NCBI GenBank assembly: GCA_000310025.1
Contig: FN649743.1
Location: 2,208,804 to 2,272,803 of the forward strand
DNA from: Ectocarpus siliculosus
Lineage: Eukaryota > Sar > Phaeophyceae > Ectocarpales > Ectocarpaceae
Reading direction: 5' to 3'
Length of the DNA stretch: 64,000 bases
Below are positions 1 through 11,455 of this stretch, piece after piece. A model generated the notes under the pieces. The model was given only the letters and a program-made list of their open reading frames with translations, was not told the origin of the DNA and ran no database searches. Positions within the stretch are counted from its first letter, which is position 1. Each line of letters starts with the position of its first letter. The position numbers were made by a program, and so were the translations under genes.

Positions 1-3000
1 CGAGCTTCGCCTCGGCCTCGGACAGCTCCGCCGCCTTCGCCTCGGCCTCCTGGGCGGCGCCCTCGAGCCCACGCCTCGCGCCGGCGAGCTCGGCCTCCAG
101 CCCCTGCGCGCGGGCCGCGAGAGCCTCGCCCTCCCCGCGCAGCGCGGCCGCCTCCCGGCGGAGCGCGGCGTTGCCGTCCTCGCTCTCGCGCAGCTCTTCC
201 CCGCGGCCGACGAGCTCGGCCTCCAGCCGGGCCGACAGCGCCGTCAGCTCGCCCGCCCTTTCCCTGGCGGCGGCGAGCTCGACGCCCGCCGACTCGGCCC
301 TCCGGGCGGCCTCCTCCGCCGCGGCGAAGCTCGCCTCGGAGGCGGCTTTCGCTTCCCGGAGCCGGGCCTCGCTGGCGTCGTTTGCGGCACGCAGGCCGTC
401 CTTGTCCCGCAGCAGCGCCTCCTCGCGCTTCTGCGCCTCGCTCGCCTGGAACTCGATCTCCGCCTTCGCCTTGACGAGCTGTTTGTTTTTGACCATCAAG
501 AAGGGGCGGCGGTTGAGGTGGATAGGTGCATCGAGTTTCGGTGGGCACTGGGGACGGAGGCAAGATCGAGGCACTCACGCAGGCTGATTGACCTCCCAAG
601 GCTACCAAGCAAGAGGCAGAGGGCTTATTTATTTGTTTATTTTCAGTGTTTTTGTCGTCGGCAGAAAACGAACCACGACTAGTAACTAACAAGCAGCCGT
701 CATCCAACGAGAGAGAAGGTCGCATACCGCAGCAGGCCTATGGAGGACAGATTTTCGACAACCAGTCGCTACTGCTGTGGGTGCCGCCACCACCACCGGC
801 CTAACGAAAAAACAGTTTCAGCACGAAAGAGCTTTGAATCGGAAAACCGGCAGCCGCCGCAGCGGCACCGACATGACCCCTCACCCCCCCCCGCAAAAAA
901 AAACAGTTGGTCGTCGGGACAAAACCCAGAGTGCCAGAAACGGTCAAGCACAAGCACCAACACATATCACAGAATCGCCTTCGCGAGAATGAAATCATTA
1001 ATCTTAGAAAACAGGCAGGGGGGTTTCGTATCCCTATCCCAATATCCCTGTTCCCACCCCGTACCCCCTACTACAACCAAGCTCAACACATCCGTCGCGT
1101 GGAGGCTATCAATTGATACCACAACCACACCTCATCGATCCTGTCCTCCAGGTCCTTCGCGTGAGAGGCGAGCTCCTCCTTCCGCTGCTGGAGGTCGTCG
1201 CGGTCGGCTTCCGTCCGCTCCGCCTCGAGAGCGGCCGCGGTTACCTCCGCGGCCAGCCGGGACGCCGTCGCCTCGGCTTCCTCGAGACGGCCGGCGTCGG
1301 CGATGACCGTTGCGGCCTTGCGCTCGGCGGCCTGGGCGCGCTTGACCACCTTTGCCGACTCGGCTCGCGCATGCCTCTCGCTCTTCGCCAGCGCTCCCTG
1401 CGTGTTGTTGTGTGTAGGTTTGTGCAAAGGCAGGATCAACGGCTACGGAGGGGGTGGCATCGGTCACAATCGCTGCGAGCACGATTTTTGTTCGGTGGGG
1501 CGGGGGTGTGGCACGCGAAGCTTACGCAGCTACGACGTAGTACAAAGTTTGTTAACGAGGCACCTTGGCAGCTGTGGAAAGAACACGACTTTGTTGACGT
1601 GAGATATCGTAGTTGAGCCCAAGGGTTAGCAAACAGAGATCCGAAATGATGACAAAACATGGTGTCAGTATTTTCTTGGCTTCCAGATGAAGCTTTTAGA
1701 GTCCATTGATGATGCGAACCACCGGATACAACATCGCAGTAGTTAAATGTTCTCCCCGCCTAGGCTAGACCGACAAGCAGACCCGCCGCCGAGCCAACAC
1801 GGCATGACCGTAGACTTTAGCGGGCGTGTCTGCGTTCGAGCCAATGAGAGACACCATGTAGACTATCGTACACGTAGATACATGTAGGCGCTAAAATAGT
1901 CAACGGCACACATGGTGCACCTACCGCCAACAGGCGTGACGTGCATGGCAGGAGAGACATGATCCGCGGTGGCGTTGCCTTCGAAAAAGGGGATGGCTTC
2001 TCGGTTGTCCTGTCTATTTAATTGTCACTAGTTTACACTTGCTGCACTATTTTGACCGACAGGGCAGCGCATCCTGACAGCAGATATACGTTCTGACTCG
2101 AACGGGATCATGAAATAACGCGAATATTTCAGATGGATCCTACCAAAGGGGGGAGGAGTCTGAAATTGGTGTTTATTGGAGTTGATAGAAGAAGTGGGCA
2201 TTTATATTATATGGCAAAGAGTATGTCTGCGTGCTTGCAGGAGAGGAGGCATGCGCGCCGAGATAAGGAAGCTGCTCGCAGGAGATTCCGTTTGCGCCCG
2301 ATCACGTTGAAGCATCAGCAGTGCTGGAGCACAGGGACTGCTAGACGTACGATTGGACAACACTGCCAGCTGCTGGTTTAGGACATTCTGTTCCGGGAGC
2401 TAGTGTTGTCGTCTTTTCGTCTTTTCCGACGGGGCGGAGGCCACTACCGCTGGGCGGGAGGAGTCGCGACGTCGAGAATAATAAAAATGACACTTCGGAA
2501 AAATACAATAAAATACGAAATACGCTGGTTGCTAGCAAAGATCCTCCTCTTCCTTCCGACATCAGTAAGAAGTAAAACAACTGGTACAAGTGGATACATG
2601 TGAGTTGGGCTGCTTCGCCGAGATGAGGGCTACACCTTGGGATAGAGTTGTCGACGCAAACCGTACACAAAGCACACAGCTGCTGTGTCAGCGTCTCGTA
2701 AGGCCAGGCGTGCGCAAGAGAAATCGATTGCCGTTTTCACGTCACCCTTCTCCACCCAGGGCAGGTGTAGTGTGCATGCTTTCCATCTTGCCTCGAACAT
2801 CATTACGAAATGGCGGGAAGCATGCCACCCCCGGAACATGACAACCCACACCGCCAGATAGGCATGACGCACTTCAAAACCAACGAGCCACCCAGTATGC
2901 AAGCCTCAAGCACGCGATGTCCGACATCCCATGCGAGAGGCACGTCTTCCTCCATCCATCTGGCTTTCTCTCCTTTTTATCCCTCAGTCGTCTCAAGCGC

Positions 3001-3428
3001 GCGCCCCACCTACTAGTCTACTGCTGTTTAGATACCTGCAGAGACCGAAGTGTCTTGACCTCGTCTTGGAGCTTCTCTCTTTCCATCTCCAACCGCACCA
3101 GCTGCTTCTCCTGCTGCTCCGCTTTGACCTTCTCTAGCCTCGACGCACCGACGTTCAGGGCCGGGCGAGGGCGCCCGAAGCCGCACGTAGTCGTGGGCTG
3201 CTTGGAAGTCGGCGCCGGCAGGCTGAGAACTTCCTCCGTCGTTACCGGGTTGTTTTGCTCGCGATCCAGCGTCATGCCCTTCGTGGACGTGAAGCCGAGG
3301 CTGACGGCACCGGCCATCCCCTGAGACCTCGGCAGGCAGGGGTCATAGTCTCCGGGCCCGAGGTTAGATCCCGTGATCTTCTCCTCGAAGCGGTCGACCT
3401 TGGATTGTGCCCAAGACACCGCCATCAT
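1..3428 (-). CDS. coiled-coil protein with PG-rich N-terminus (3' partial)
   Basis: Three exons on the minus strand join in frame: 3428-3036, 1397-1131 and 478-1. All junctions are phase 0, with donors GTATCT and GTGTGG and acceptors ACGCAG and AAACAG. No stop is reached before the window edge, so the C-terminus is missing. Exon 1 reads MMAVSWAQSKVDRFEEKI and then LGPGDYDP, a proline-glycine motif like the GPGxYxP of sperm-tail PG-rich (STPGR/SHIPPO) proteins of flagella. A heptad-rich Lys/Glu/Gln stretch follows. Exons 2 and 3 are almost pure Ala/Glu/Arg/Leu coiled coil (about 250 residues, for example LEAELVGRGEELRE). A structural role in a cytoskeletal or axonemal assembly is inferred from composition and the single PG motif. 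The true start could lie further upstream, because the frame stays open 5' of the chosen ATG. An unseen small exon in the 1.6-kb first intron cannot be excluded. Confidence 0.7.
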
Positions 3429-4504
3429 GTGCCCTAGATTTGCAAGTTGCCGTTGCGGTGCTGTTCCGGCGCGCGCAGAGGCTGTGCTGCTGGTCGTGCT
3501 TCTTCTCTTCTCGCGAGAGACTTTCCTTCCTCTTGGGTCGCGGCGGTGGCCACTCGCCTTTGTCCAAGTCTGCTATTCCTCGCGGCTTGCTGTGCTGACT
3601 GCTGCTGGGTCTTGGTTCGGTGTACTGTAATCGGCCCCTGCTGGGTGAGGTGCGTACGACGCCTGCGGGTTGGTGTGGGTATGCTTCTTCCGCTGCTGCC
3701 TGCCGCGCGGGCTTTTTTCCTGGTGCTGTTTTTTTTTTTCGCGCAAAAATAATTCACAACGGTCGAATACATCTACGGAGATTGCGGCACAACAAAACAT
3801 GTTCTCTCTCGATCTCTCGATCTCTCAATCTCTCGGTCCCTCGATCTCGACTCGCGGGTCTCTCTCTCTCTTTCTCTCTCTCTCGTCTCATGCTTACGTA
3901 TGCAACGACCTGCACGGGTGGTAATGGTTTCGGAGTCAAGGCGTGGCTGATCGTTTCCCTGTTTACCCGGCCCGCAGTCAGGGCGTGCTTTGTTCGGCCG
4001 CAGGAGCAAGTCCAGCAAGTCCACAGCAGCAGCCGTTTTTCTCCCGGAACGAAAGCGTTCGCGAGCAAGTGTTGTGTGCACAGATAACCTCAGCTGAGTG
4101 CAGAATACACAACGAGGCAACCTTCACTAAGAGCGGGCAAAGGGGACCATCGCGGGGAAATTTCTAGGGAGGGTGGTGAGAGTACAGGGAGAGGTGGCAG
4201 AGAGTGAGGGGGAGATGATATAGGTGTGTGAGAGAGAGAGCGAGAGAGAGAGAACGACACACAGAGAGAGAGCCAGTGCAGCATACAACGGGGGCCAAGG
4301 CACGAGAGAATCCGCTAATAATCGACCACATCGAGGAGACACCGATAGAAGATCATCTACACATGTGTAAGCACATCATCAACGCGAAGGTACGCCGGAT
4401 TGTAGTGGAGTACTACAACGCAAGTAATGCATATGTACAAGCGCATACACTTTTTTTGAAAAAAGTCGACATAGACCGCTTGTGTATCTCTTTACGTATG
4501 TATC

Positions 4505-4725
4505 TACCGTATATGACACAAGATAACACACCCCCTTGACCGATTTTCAAAGCTCGATTTCTCAACAGCAGGAAGAGTCACAGCGCCGAAAACGGCGGCG
4601 TTGGAACCGTCTCGTCGAGAGCTGTTCGAAAACGTATTGTTTTATTTATGCATCCTCTTCGTCGTGGAGTAATCGAGCTTTGAAAATCGGTCCAGGGGGT
4701 GTGTTATCTTGTGTCATATACGGTA
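4505..4725. mobile_element. TIR hairpin element (MITE-like), copy 1
   Basis: Terminal inverted repeats of about 57 bp: the left end TACCGTATATGACACAAGAT is mirrored by the right end ending ATATACGGTA, with only a few mismatches along the arms. Both arms contain the block ACCGATTTTCAAAGCTCGAT. The central ~100 bp is not palindromic and contains TCGTCGAGAGCT, which recurs in the copy at 31 kb. There is no coding capacity, as expected for a non-autonomous MITE. The family assignment rests on the shared terminal bases and internal blocks with the elements at 31065-31276 and 48560-48805. I could not identify a convincing target-site duplication. Confidence 0.75.
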
Positions 4726-5890
4726 CGTTCTTTAAGCCTATACAAGTAGACCTTTCTCTTTTGTGTGTGATCGCACTGCTGTGTCGCAACACCGGAGAAG
4801 AAGTTTACCAAAGGTGGTAGACTATGTGGACTGCGACGGCGGTAGTATATCTGTGTGCAGTCTACAAAAAATCTCTTTACGGGCAAGACAGACACAGATC
4901 AAGCCACGGACGGACAGACAGGGAGTTCATTCGCAACTACGCAGACGGAGGTAGGTCACGAAGGAGGCCACCCCATCGTCAGTGAAATAGTATATCTCCC
5001 CGAGATGCGTAGGACATGCATGTCCGTCCGTGGAGAAGAGGTCACGTCTGGGAGAATTCTTGGCGGTAGAAGTCCAAGATGTATCGTAGAGTCGTAGCGC
5101 AGCCTACAGTAGATACCGGCAATTTCTTGACGATCGCGTAGCGTTCGTTGTGGTTCGAGCGGGCTACTTGTCTGCACAGGCACCGCCGCCGTGTTACAAG
5201 GAGTCGCACATGCGTTATACCGACTTGCAAGCCCAGCGATCGCAATAAAAGCTCATGCTTGTCCCCGGCCAGGTCAGCATCCAATTCCCGTGTTGTAAGA
5301 GATGGTACGAGTGCCCGGAGTGTCACGACGAGCGTGAGAATCACCCCCAACGTATAAGTACAAAAAACGTGGTGAGATATGCACACTATTATTATTATTA
5401 TTGTGCAATGTTACGAGTGGGTAGAAGATGATTGGGCATGTTCTGGAAATTTCTACCACGCACCGTAGGGAGTGACTATTAAAAAGAATGGGGTGCGGCT
5501 GGCAGGGTGGCGTCTACTCGGAGCTATATTGATGTCGAAATACACGACGAAGCTGTCGGTAGCATTATTCCAGCTCAATGTGAGAGTCATCATTGGCTGC
5601 ACGACCAACGTTTCAGATAGACAAGTCCGGCAGTGGAGAATATTTAGGGAACAACTCTTTGCATGTGCTATCTCTCGCTCCAGCTTTCGTCCCACGCACA
5701 CATCCCCGGCATCGAGACAGGCGTTCGCGTGCAAGACGTGCCGGAAGATTTTCGTGAAAGATCTCAGGTACGTCGGCTCACGATTTATACCTGCATGTAT
5801 GTATGTAAGCTTCGTAGGGGAATACGATGTGCCAAACAAAGACTTCGTAGGTGAGTACGATGTACCAAACAAAGCGTAATTGAGTTCACT

Positions 5891-5963
5891 AGATAAAGGC
5901 CAAACCATTAGACCACTCAGTCAGGTCAGCTGACTGAGTGGTCTAATGGTTTGGCCTTTATCT
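5891..5963. repeat. perfect 33-bp fold-back (hairpin)
   Basis: The left arm 5891-5923 (starting AGATAAAGGCC, ending CTCAGTCA) is the exact reverse complement of the right arm 5931-5963, around a 7-base loop GGTCAGC. The 6-mer GAGTTC occurs just outside both ends (5882-5887 and 5969-5974) and may be a target-site duplication. The core AAACCATTAGAC recurs in the hairpin at 46392-46475, so this looks like a small fold-back element and not a regulatory stem. It is too long and too perfect to be a chance palindrome. Confidence 0.8.
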
Positions 5964-6724
5964 TAATAGAGTTCTAATCGAAAGGGTAATGCTGCATGCT
6001 CGCGAAATAAACACGTACACTCGCGCCGCTCGTGTTGTTTTTCCTCAATCCCCCCCTGCAACGGTATCGTTTCCGGGACCAGCATCTACGGTACAGAGGA
6101 CAGCGCTTGCCCGCACTGCGAGACGGTGTTTGTGCTACCTGCGGTGACTCCCGAGGCAAAGGTGGCGCAACTCGCGCTGAGCATACTAGCGGCGGAGGTG
6201 TCCGCTGAAGTGTCAAAGTTCTGAAGAAGATTGCGTGCGTGTAAACTATTGTGGGGTTTGTACCCCACCACGAGGCTGTTGGAGCCTCCTGCCTAAATTG
6301 AACCGTGTCATTCGCCGCCCGCAGTGCTTACTTTCTGGAGGTGGAGGAGCATCGTATGGCGGGGCGCGGCTATGCGCAGGTCGGTCTCTGACGCATGCTG
6401 TGTGTAGAAGGGGTGCGTCTTTTTGTCACAGGAATTGCACTCGTTTTGTCCTTCATCGCCTTGTCTTTTTCGGCGTCCGTCAAAACCTTTGCTTCGCACT
6501 GAATACTCCATCGGCTTCACTCTGTACGCGTGAACCACTGAACGGGTAAGCCATGATTGCTGTGTCGTTTCAGGTTGTTCGGTTTGTAGGAAAACTGGCT
6601 TTGACAAGACAAGACACGGCCAGCTAGGGCAGAGGTCTTTGGGTTGTTCGTCGGCTTGCCGCGCTCCTTGCCATAGCACCGTGCTCCGAAGGGCTATACG
6701 ACTGTGACACATCGGTCATCAACA

Positions 6725-7034
6725 TTTTTTTTTTTTTTTTGTCTTCACTTTAAATCAGCGCTCACAGCACTAGTGCCGTTTACTCCAACCCGTGGTCACA
6801 CAGAAGAGCTTCTCTCTACCCTCCCCTCCTGCGGTACTTTGCCTTCGATTTTGAATGCGAGAAGAGTTCAGCACTCTCTTCCCTCTGTGTACACACGAAC
6901 TTGCGCTATCCACTAGACCAGGAGCGGAAGCGAGAGAAAAACTCACTTTGCAAGAAAAGGTCGCTTACGCCGGCATTCGAACCCCTGACCTGACCTCTAG
7001 AAGGTTTCGCGGATACCAACTAGACCACATGGTA
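6725..7034 (-). mobile_element. tRNA-derived SINE, copy 1
   Basis: Read on the minus strand, the element starts with a tRNA-like head. It has an A-box-like TGGTCTAGTTGG and, about 40 bases on, a B-box-like GGGTTCGAATGCC, the two internal RNA polymerase III promoter boxes. About 230 bp of unrelated body follows, and it ends in a 16-base A tail (T run at 6725-6740 on the plus strand). A second copy with the same order lies at 45820-46133, with blocks such as GTGGTCACACAGAAG and GAGAAGAGTTCAGCACTCTC shared exactly. Head, body and A tail together are the usual layout of a tRNA-derived SINE. It is not a functional tRNA, because no closed acceptor stem or anticodon arm can be folded. Confidence 0.8.
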
Positions 7035-8490
7035 CATTTCGAAGAGCACGGCCCAACCCTGAACACTCACGCCGTAGAGTACGAGAACGGCGTCCTCGGG
7101 CCCTCAAGCCTGATACACCTACAAGTTACGGGAACGCAGTGTGTGTACACCGCTCGTTCACCCACCACAAGCACGGTCCTTCGCGTCACGCCGAAAATCT
7201 GCAACAGACAAGTGGTAGAGCCCGGTTAACGGTACCAAAAACAAGTCCTCGTGTACTAAGCGACTGTTTAACTCGATACATGTCATTGTACGGGAAGTAG
7301 AGTCTAATAGTTAAGGTGCCACGCCCGCCTACAACTCTGGTCTCAACAAAAAAAACACACACACACGCAAGGGTAAAAAAAAAAGGGTTCTCAGGAAAAA
7401 TGTCGAGGGGATGGAACGTCGGAAAAACAGAACCGACAACACGCTTCCACAGAAGACTTGATCCCCGACCCCGAAACACACTCCATCACCAGGGCGTTTT
7501 TCCACCTCGTGCTTATCATCCAAGCTTGTACGTACCGCCGTACGTCGCACGAATCGGCATTGGTGCATAAGCCGTGTCCTACACTTGCATCCCTCCTTCC
7601 CAAGATATTACATGCAGCCGTGAAGCCCAAGTCATAGGCGTGTGTCAGCTGATCTACAGAGAGACACACCCAACAAACCGCGAAATGACTGCTGGTAGAG
7701 ACCAGCTGGGCTATCTAACGTGACGAGGATGGCTGCAGTGCGATCCGAAGTATGCCGCGAAGATGCGACTGGAATACTGGACGCGAAAGACTGCCCATGA
7801 ACGCGCGCTCGCTCTCCGCATCCAGACACCTCAGATGGTTGATCTGGTACCGGCTCGGCCTTCCTCGCTGTATCGCAAGGTAGGAAAACGAGACCCCGCC
7901 CGTGGCAGACTAAACCACCACATCACGGGACCTTGGCTTAAGTCGAGGCACCATTTTGGGGTTCACCCGAAGAAGGTCGAAGTGTCGCGGGCGTGTGCAG
8001 CACGTTGATCCTTATCATGTCAAACCGGCGCAAATTGCCGCACCCAGTGCGCACGTCAGCGTGGGGAGAAAACTGAATAAAAAGATCTGACCACGCGCAC
8101 GCTCCTTCCTCAAGACTCTTCCACCGCTTGAGTGATTATTTTCCAAATCTATTCAGGGCGCCAGTCTCGACCTTTTCGGTGCCTGCTTGGAAGCAACCAG
8201 CCGGTGGGTACCCATGAAAACTCCAGCATGGAATGAAAAACACCACGAGTACAGGGCGGATCACTCCTTCTTCTTAACGCTGCTGCTTCTCCACCACGAA
8301 GCCGCACGGCAGGACATATCAATCTTCCTCAACAAACGGACGCATGCGTGCACGAGCCGCCGCACGAGCCCTCCACAAACCATCGCAACGCGTGCCAGAC
8401 TTTGGGCCTACGAGAGTGAGGGGGTGACCCAAAAACCTCGCAAACGTGTCAGATTTTTATTCAGGCTTGCGAAAAGTGAGGCGGTCGTCG

Positions 8491-8509
8491 TCAGAGCATC
8501 ACGGGGCTT

Positions 8510-8550
<41 letters not shown>

Positions 8551-10568
8551 GCCTCCCCCAACCGCCTGGGCCACCGCGGCCGTCAAGGCCGCCACCGTCC
8601 TCACGAGCTCCACCCGCGAGGCCTCCAGCCTCACCGAGGCCGCCGCGTACATGGTCACCGACGGCGCGGTCGACCGCACCACCGCCAGCACCGTCGACAC
8701 GGCCTCCTGCGTCGACCTCGCCGCGAGCGTCGCCGGCTCGGCCGCCGCCACCACCGCCGGGGCCGGGCCCGCGTTCGAGATCACCGTCAGCGCCTCGCGC
8801 ACGGCCACCATCGCCACCAGCGCCGAGTCCAGGGTCGCCCCCCGGGCTTCCGAGAGCGCCTGCCGGTCGGCGGTCGCTCTCCTCTCCGCCGCGGTGGGCG
8901 TGGGCGTCAGCCCCCTCTCTAGGGGGCCCCGGCAGCAGGGGCAGCCGATGTTCCCCGCCCTGCGGTTCTCGGCGAGGCACGCTCGGTGGAACTTGTGCTG
9001 TGGCACAGGAAGGTTGGAGGACAGGAAGGGGGGGGGAGAGGAGTTGGGTGAGCAACGCGCGTACTTAGATGCGTGTGGCCGGTGCTCGTGAGAGTGTAGG
9101 GTTCGAATGCGCAACAACAAACGAACTTGGTTTTTCATCAATGGAACGAGAGATAAGACCGTTGTGGCGCTTGAGGAAAAGCACGTCTGTGTGGCATTGT
9201 TGTGGGTCGCATGTTTGTCGCAGACACTTGTTGACTTCTCTGCACAGCACGTGCTCGTCGCAACAGGTCATTCGACCAGGAAAGCAAACGCGACGGGACT
9301 GCTGTACCGCGACAGAATTGCGGGGGCAGACATCGACCTAGGCCTCGTCTATTTTACATTGTTTCTCGCGAAGCAGCATGTGGAGGTTATGTTGAGAGAA
9401 CGTCGAAGAGAGCTGAGACTTCGGAGATGCACGTGCTACAGTATAGGCCCGCCAACCACAAAGTCACAGCTCTAAATGGACGAATAGGGCCGACAACATT
9501 GCGGAATGCTCACGCCATCTCTTGACGTGAGTAGCAGCAGAGCACACACACATGCAACTACCGCTGTGGAGCATTAAAAAATACTTCCTTCCCTCGCCAA
9601 AAAAGGGTAGTGGCACCATCAAGAAATGTCCGACAGCCTGTGGCGCAGCAGCAGCACGTGCGCGCACATGATATCTGCTCGTGTCCAACAAGCTAGAGTG
9701 TGCCATGCGCGTACCAGCTTGCTGCTAATCTGCATCATCTGCGACACGTGCGACCGGTATCCACCGATTTGCCAAAACGTAAACTACTGCAACACTACAT
9801 GCACCCTTGGTGTAGTTACCCCGGCCTGCTTCTCACCCCACACGCTTGGATCTGGTACACTTCCTGCTGCTGCTGCTCCTCCTGCGGCTGCTGGCTAGAA
9901 CTCCTCAACGGGCAAAGACAAATAACGCAGTCTCCCTCCCAGCACCCCGCGGTTGTCTTGACCTCCTCTCCCTCGCCGCTCTGCTCGCTGTTGCCGGGGC
10001 TCCCGGCTCTGCCTGGCGTCGGTGTTCGCGGTATCGGGGAAAGGATTGTCGGCGCTGCTGCTGAAGGCGGATTAGTCGTCGCAGCAGCCGCGGCGGCGGC
10101 AACGGCCGTGGCGGCGTCGGCAGCACTTCTCGCAACGCCGCCGGCGGCGGCGGAAGCCCTTGACCGAGGACGCGGCGTGGCGGCCGACTGGAGAGCGGAC
10201 GGGGCCCATGCTGCTGCTGTTGCTGTTGTCGATCGGCTCTGACGAGAGCTTGTACTGGGAGCGGCGGCGGAAGACCGAGAACGCGTTGCTGCTGGTTGCC
10301 TCGCCGAAGCCCCCCGTTGTCGTGCCGCTCTTCTTGCCCGCTCCGCGCCCCTGCTGCTGCTGCTGCTGCTGCTGCTGCGCGAACTTGTTGTTCGGTGTAA
10401 TGGCGAACGGTGGATCTTTCCCCGCGAGAGGTTAGCTGCTGCTGCTGCTGCCGCCGCCGCCGCCGCTGCCGCCCGCGCCGCCTTGCTCCGAGTCCTCGGG
10501 GCTGCTGCCTCCGTTGCCGCTGCCGCTTCCCGCGCCACGGCCCCACGAGTTCTCGGTCTCGTATTCAT
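8491..10568 (-). CDS. RING-H2 zinc finger protein (probable E3 ubiquitin ligase)
   Basis: Two exons, 10568-9837 and 8997-8491, joined in phase 0 (donor GTGAGA, acceptor CCACAG), give about 412 residues. The intron splits the RING-H2 domain. Exon 1 ends with DCVICLCPL, a Ser/Gln/Glu-rich loop and VYQIQACG. Exon 2 opens HKFHRACLAENRR and then GCPCCRGPL. Together this is C-x2-C, a long loop, C-x-H-x2-H-x2-C and C-x2-C, the eight zinc ligands of a RING-H2 finger that recruits E2 enzymes. The N-terminal ~200 residues are Ala/Ser/Arg-rich with poly-Ala and poly-Ser runs. The C-terminal 130 residues are Ala/Val-rich helix-like sequence ending in a run of about 12 Ser encoded by a CTG repeat on the opposite strand. 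No transmembrane segment is evident. The substrate is unknown. The start is the first ATG of the open frame and is less certain than the splice junction. Confidence 0.82.
8512..8549. repeat. (CTG)n microsatellite coding for poly-Ser
   Basis: About twelve CTG units. Read on the minus strand as AGC codons, they form the Ser run near the C-terminus of the RING-H2 protein. Length polymorphism between individuals would change protein length without breaking the frame. Confidence 0.85.
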
Positions 10569-11455
10569 AGCTACAACTCCACACCGCCCCGGTTGTTCGT
10601 ATGTGTTGCAAGAGCGTGTGGGGAAGGGAGGAGGGGTCGGAGGTCAATTGCTGGGCTGGTTTGTGGGCGTTCAGTGAAGGCAGATGCTGCTTAATGCTGA
10701 TTTTACAACAAGTCGAAGCCTACAGAGTAGGCGACAGCTCCAAATTAGTCAATGTTAATGTTTGAGTCTCAACTTTAGTCGCCAGAGCGATTGTGACCAG
10801 TCGGCCCAAGTCGGGAGAGCTGCCCAGTGAAACAAAGTTGTTTCGACTGCGTCACTCATCGCGTCATGATGCCGAGTGGAAGACGGGTCAGCCACTGTAA
10901 GCAATTCATGTTCCTACACGAAGATGTGTGTGCTCCAGACGCTGCATGCCTGCATAGACTACACCATCACTTTTATGTATCTGGGATGCCCGAAACGGAG
11001 AACATGCAGGAAAAAATATGTGTCTGCTCAGAGGATCGACAACCTTCTTTTTTCTACACAAACTACTGCTGTTGCACAATCTTACCGCTGTTTTCCATCT
11101 TCGCGCTGCAGAGGTACCCCCCCTCGGAGGCGAAGGGGAGGCTTAGACTTTGTACAGAGTGCGATGCAGCAGGCGGAGTGGTGCCTGTGGAGAGTTTTTT
11201 AGTTCTCCAAAAGGCGACAGGCGGTTGGGGTGATTCCCAACCGTGTGGCATCCTTTGATGTTGATTGCGCCGCACGTTGCCTCTTGTGTCGCTGCTGGTT
11301 TCTACCGGCGCTTCTACCTTTGACCTTTGACAAACTGCTACACCTCCGTGCTCTGACTTGCAGCTTAGCTCTCGTACGTCTCCAAAGAGTCCACCATCAC
11401 TATCACGAGGGTGCTAGACGACGAGTTCCACACAAGTTCCGGGACATCTGCGTGG
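10569..11455. promoter_or_regulatory. divergent intergenic region between RING-H2 gene and KRI1
   Basis: About 0.9 kb separates two head-to-head genes, so it should contain both promoters and 5' leaders. I see no clear TATA box or other named element. The assignment rests only on gene orientation. Confidence 0.4.

Larger units (their letters stand above)
3437..8490. other. repeat-rich intergenic spacer
   Basis: Spacer between two minus-strand genes. I see no exon with protein-like composition and paired splice signals here. It holds a CT-rich tract near 3797-3895, a GA tract near 4229-4270, a TIR hairpin element (4505-4725), a short ATT repeat near 5386-5401, a perfect fold-back (5891-5963) and a SINE (6725-7034). 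The remainder (7.3-8.4 kb) shows nothing recognisable. The promoter of the coiled-coil gene should lie just right of 3.4 kb, but no motif stands out. Confidence 0.6.

Noticed and set aside
8187-9068. 293-codon plus-strand open frame
   Set aside because: Antisense to the RING-H2 exon; Pro/Ser/Arg-rich with a poly-Cys run from the CTG repeat.
9096-9115. GGGTTCGAATGC, another B-box look-alike
   Set aside because: No tRNA-like head or SINE body around it.
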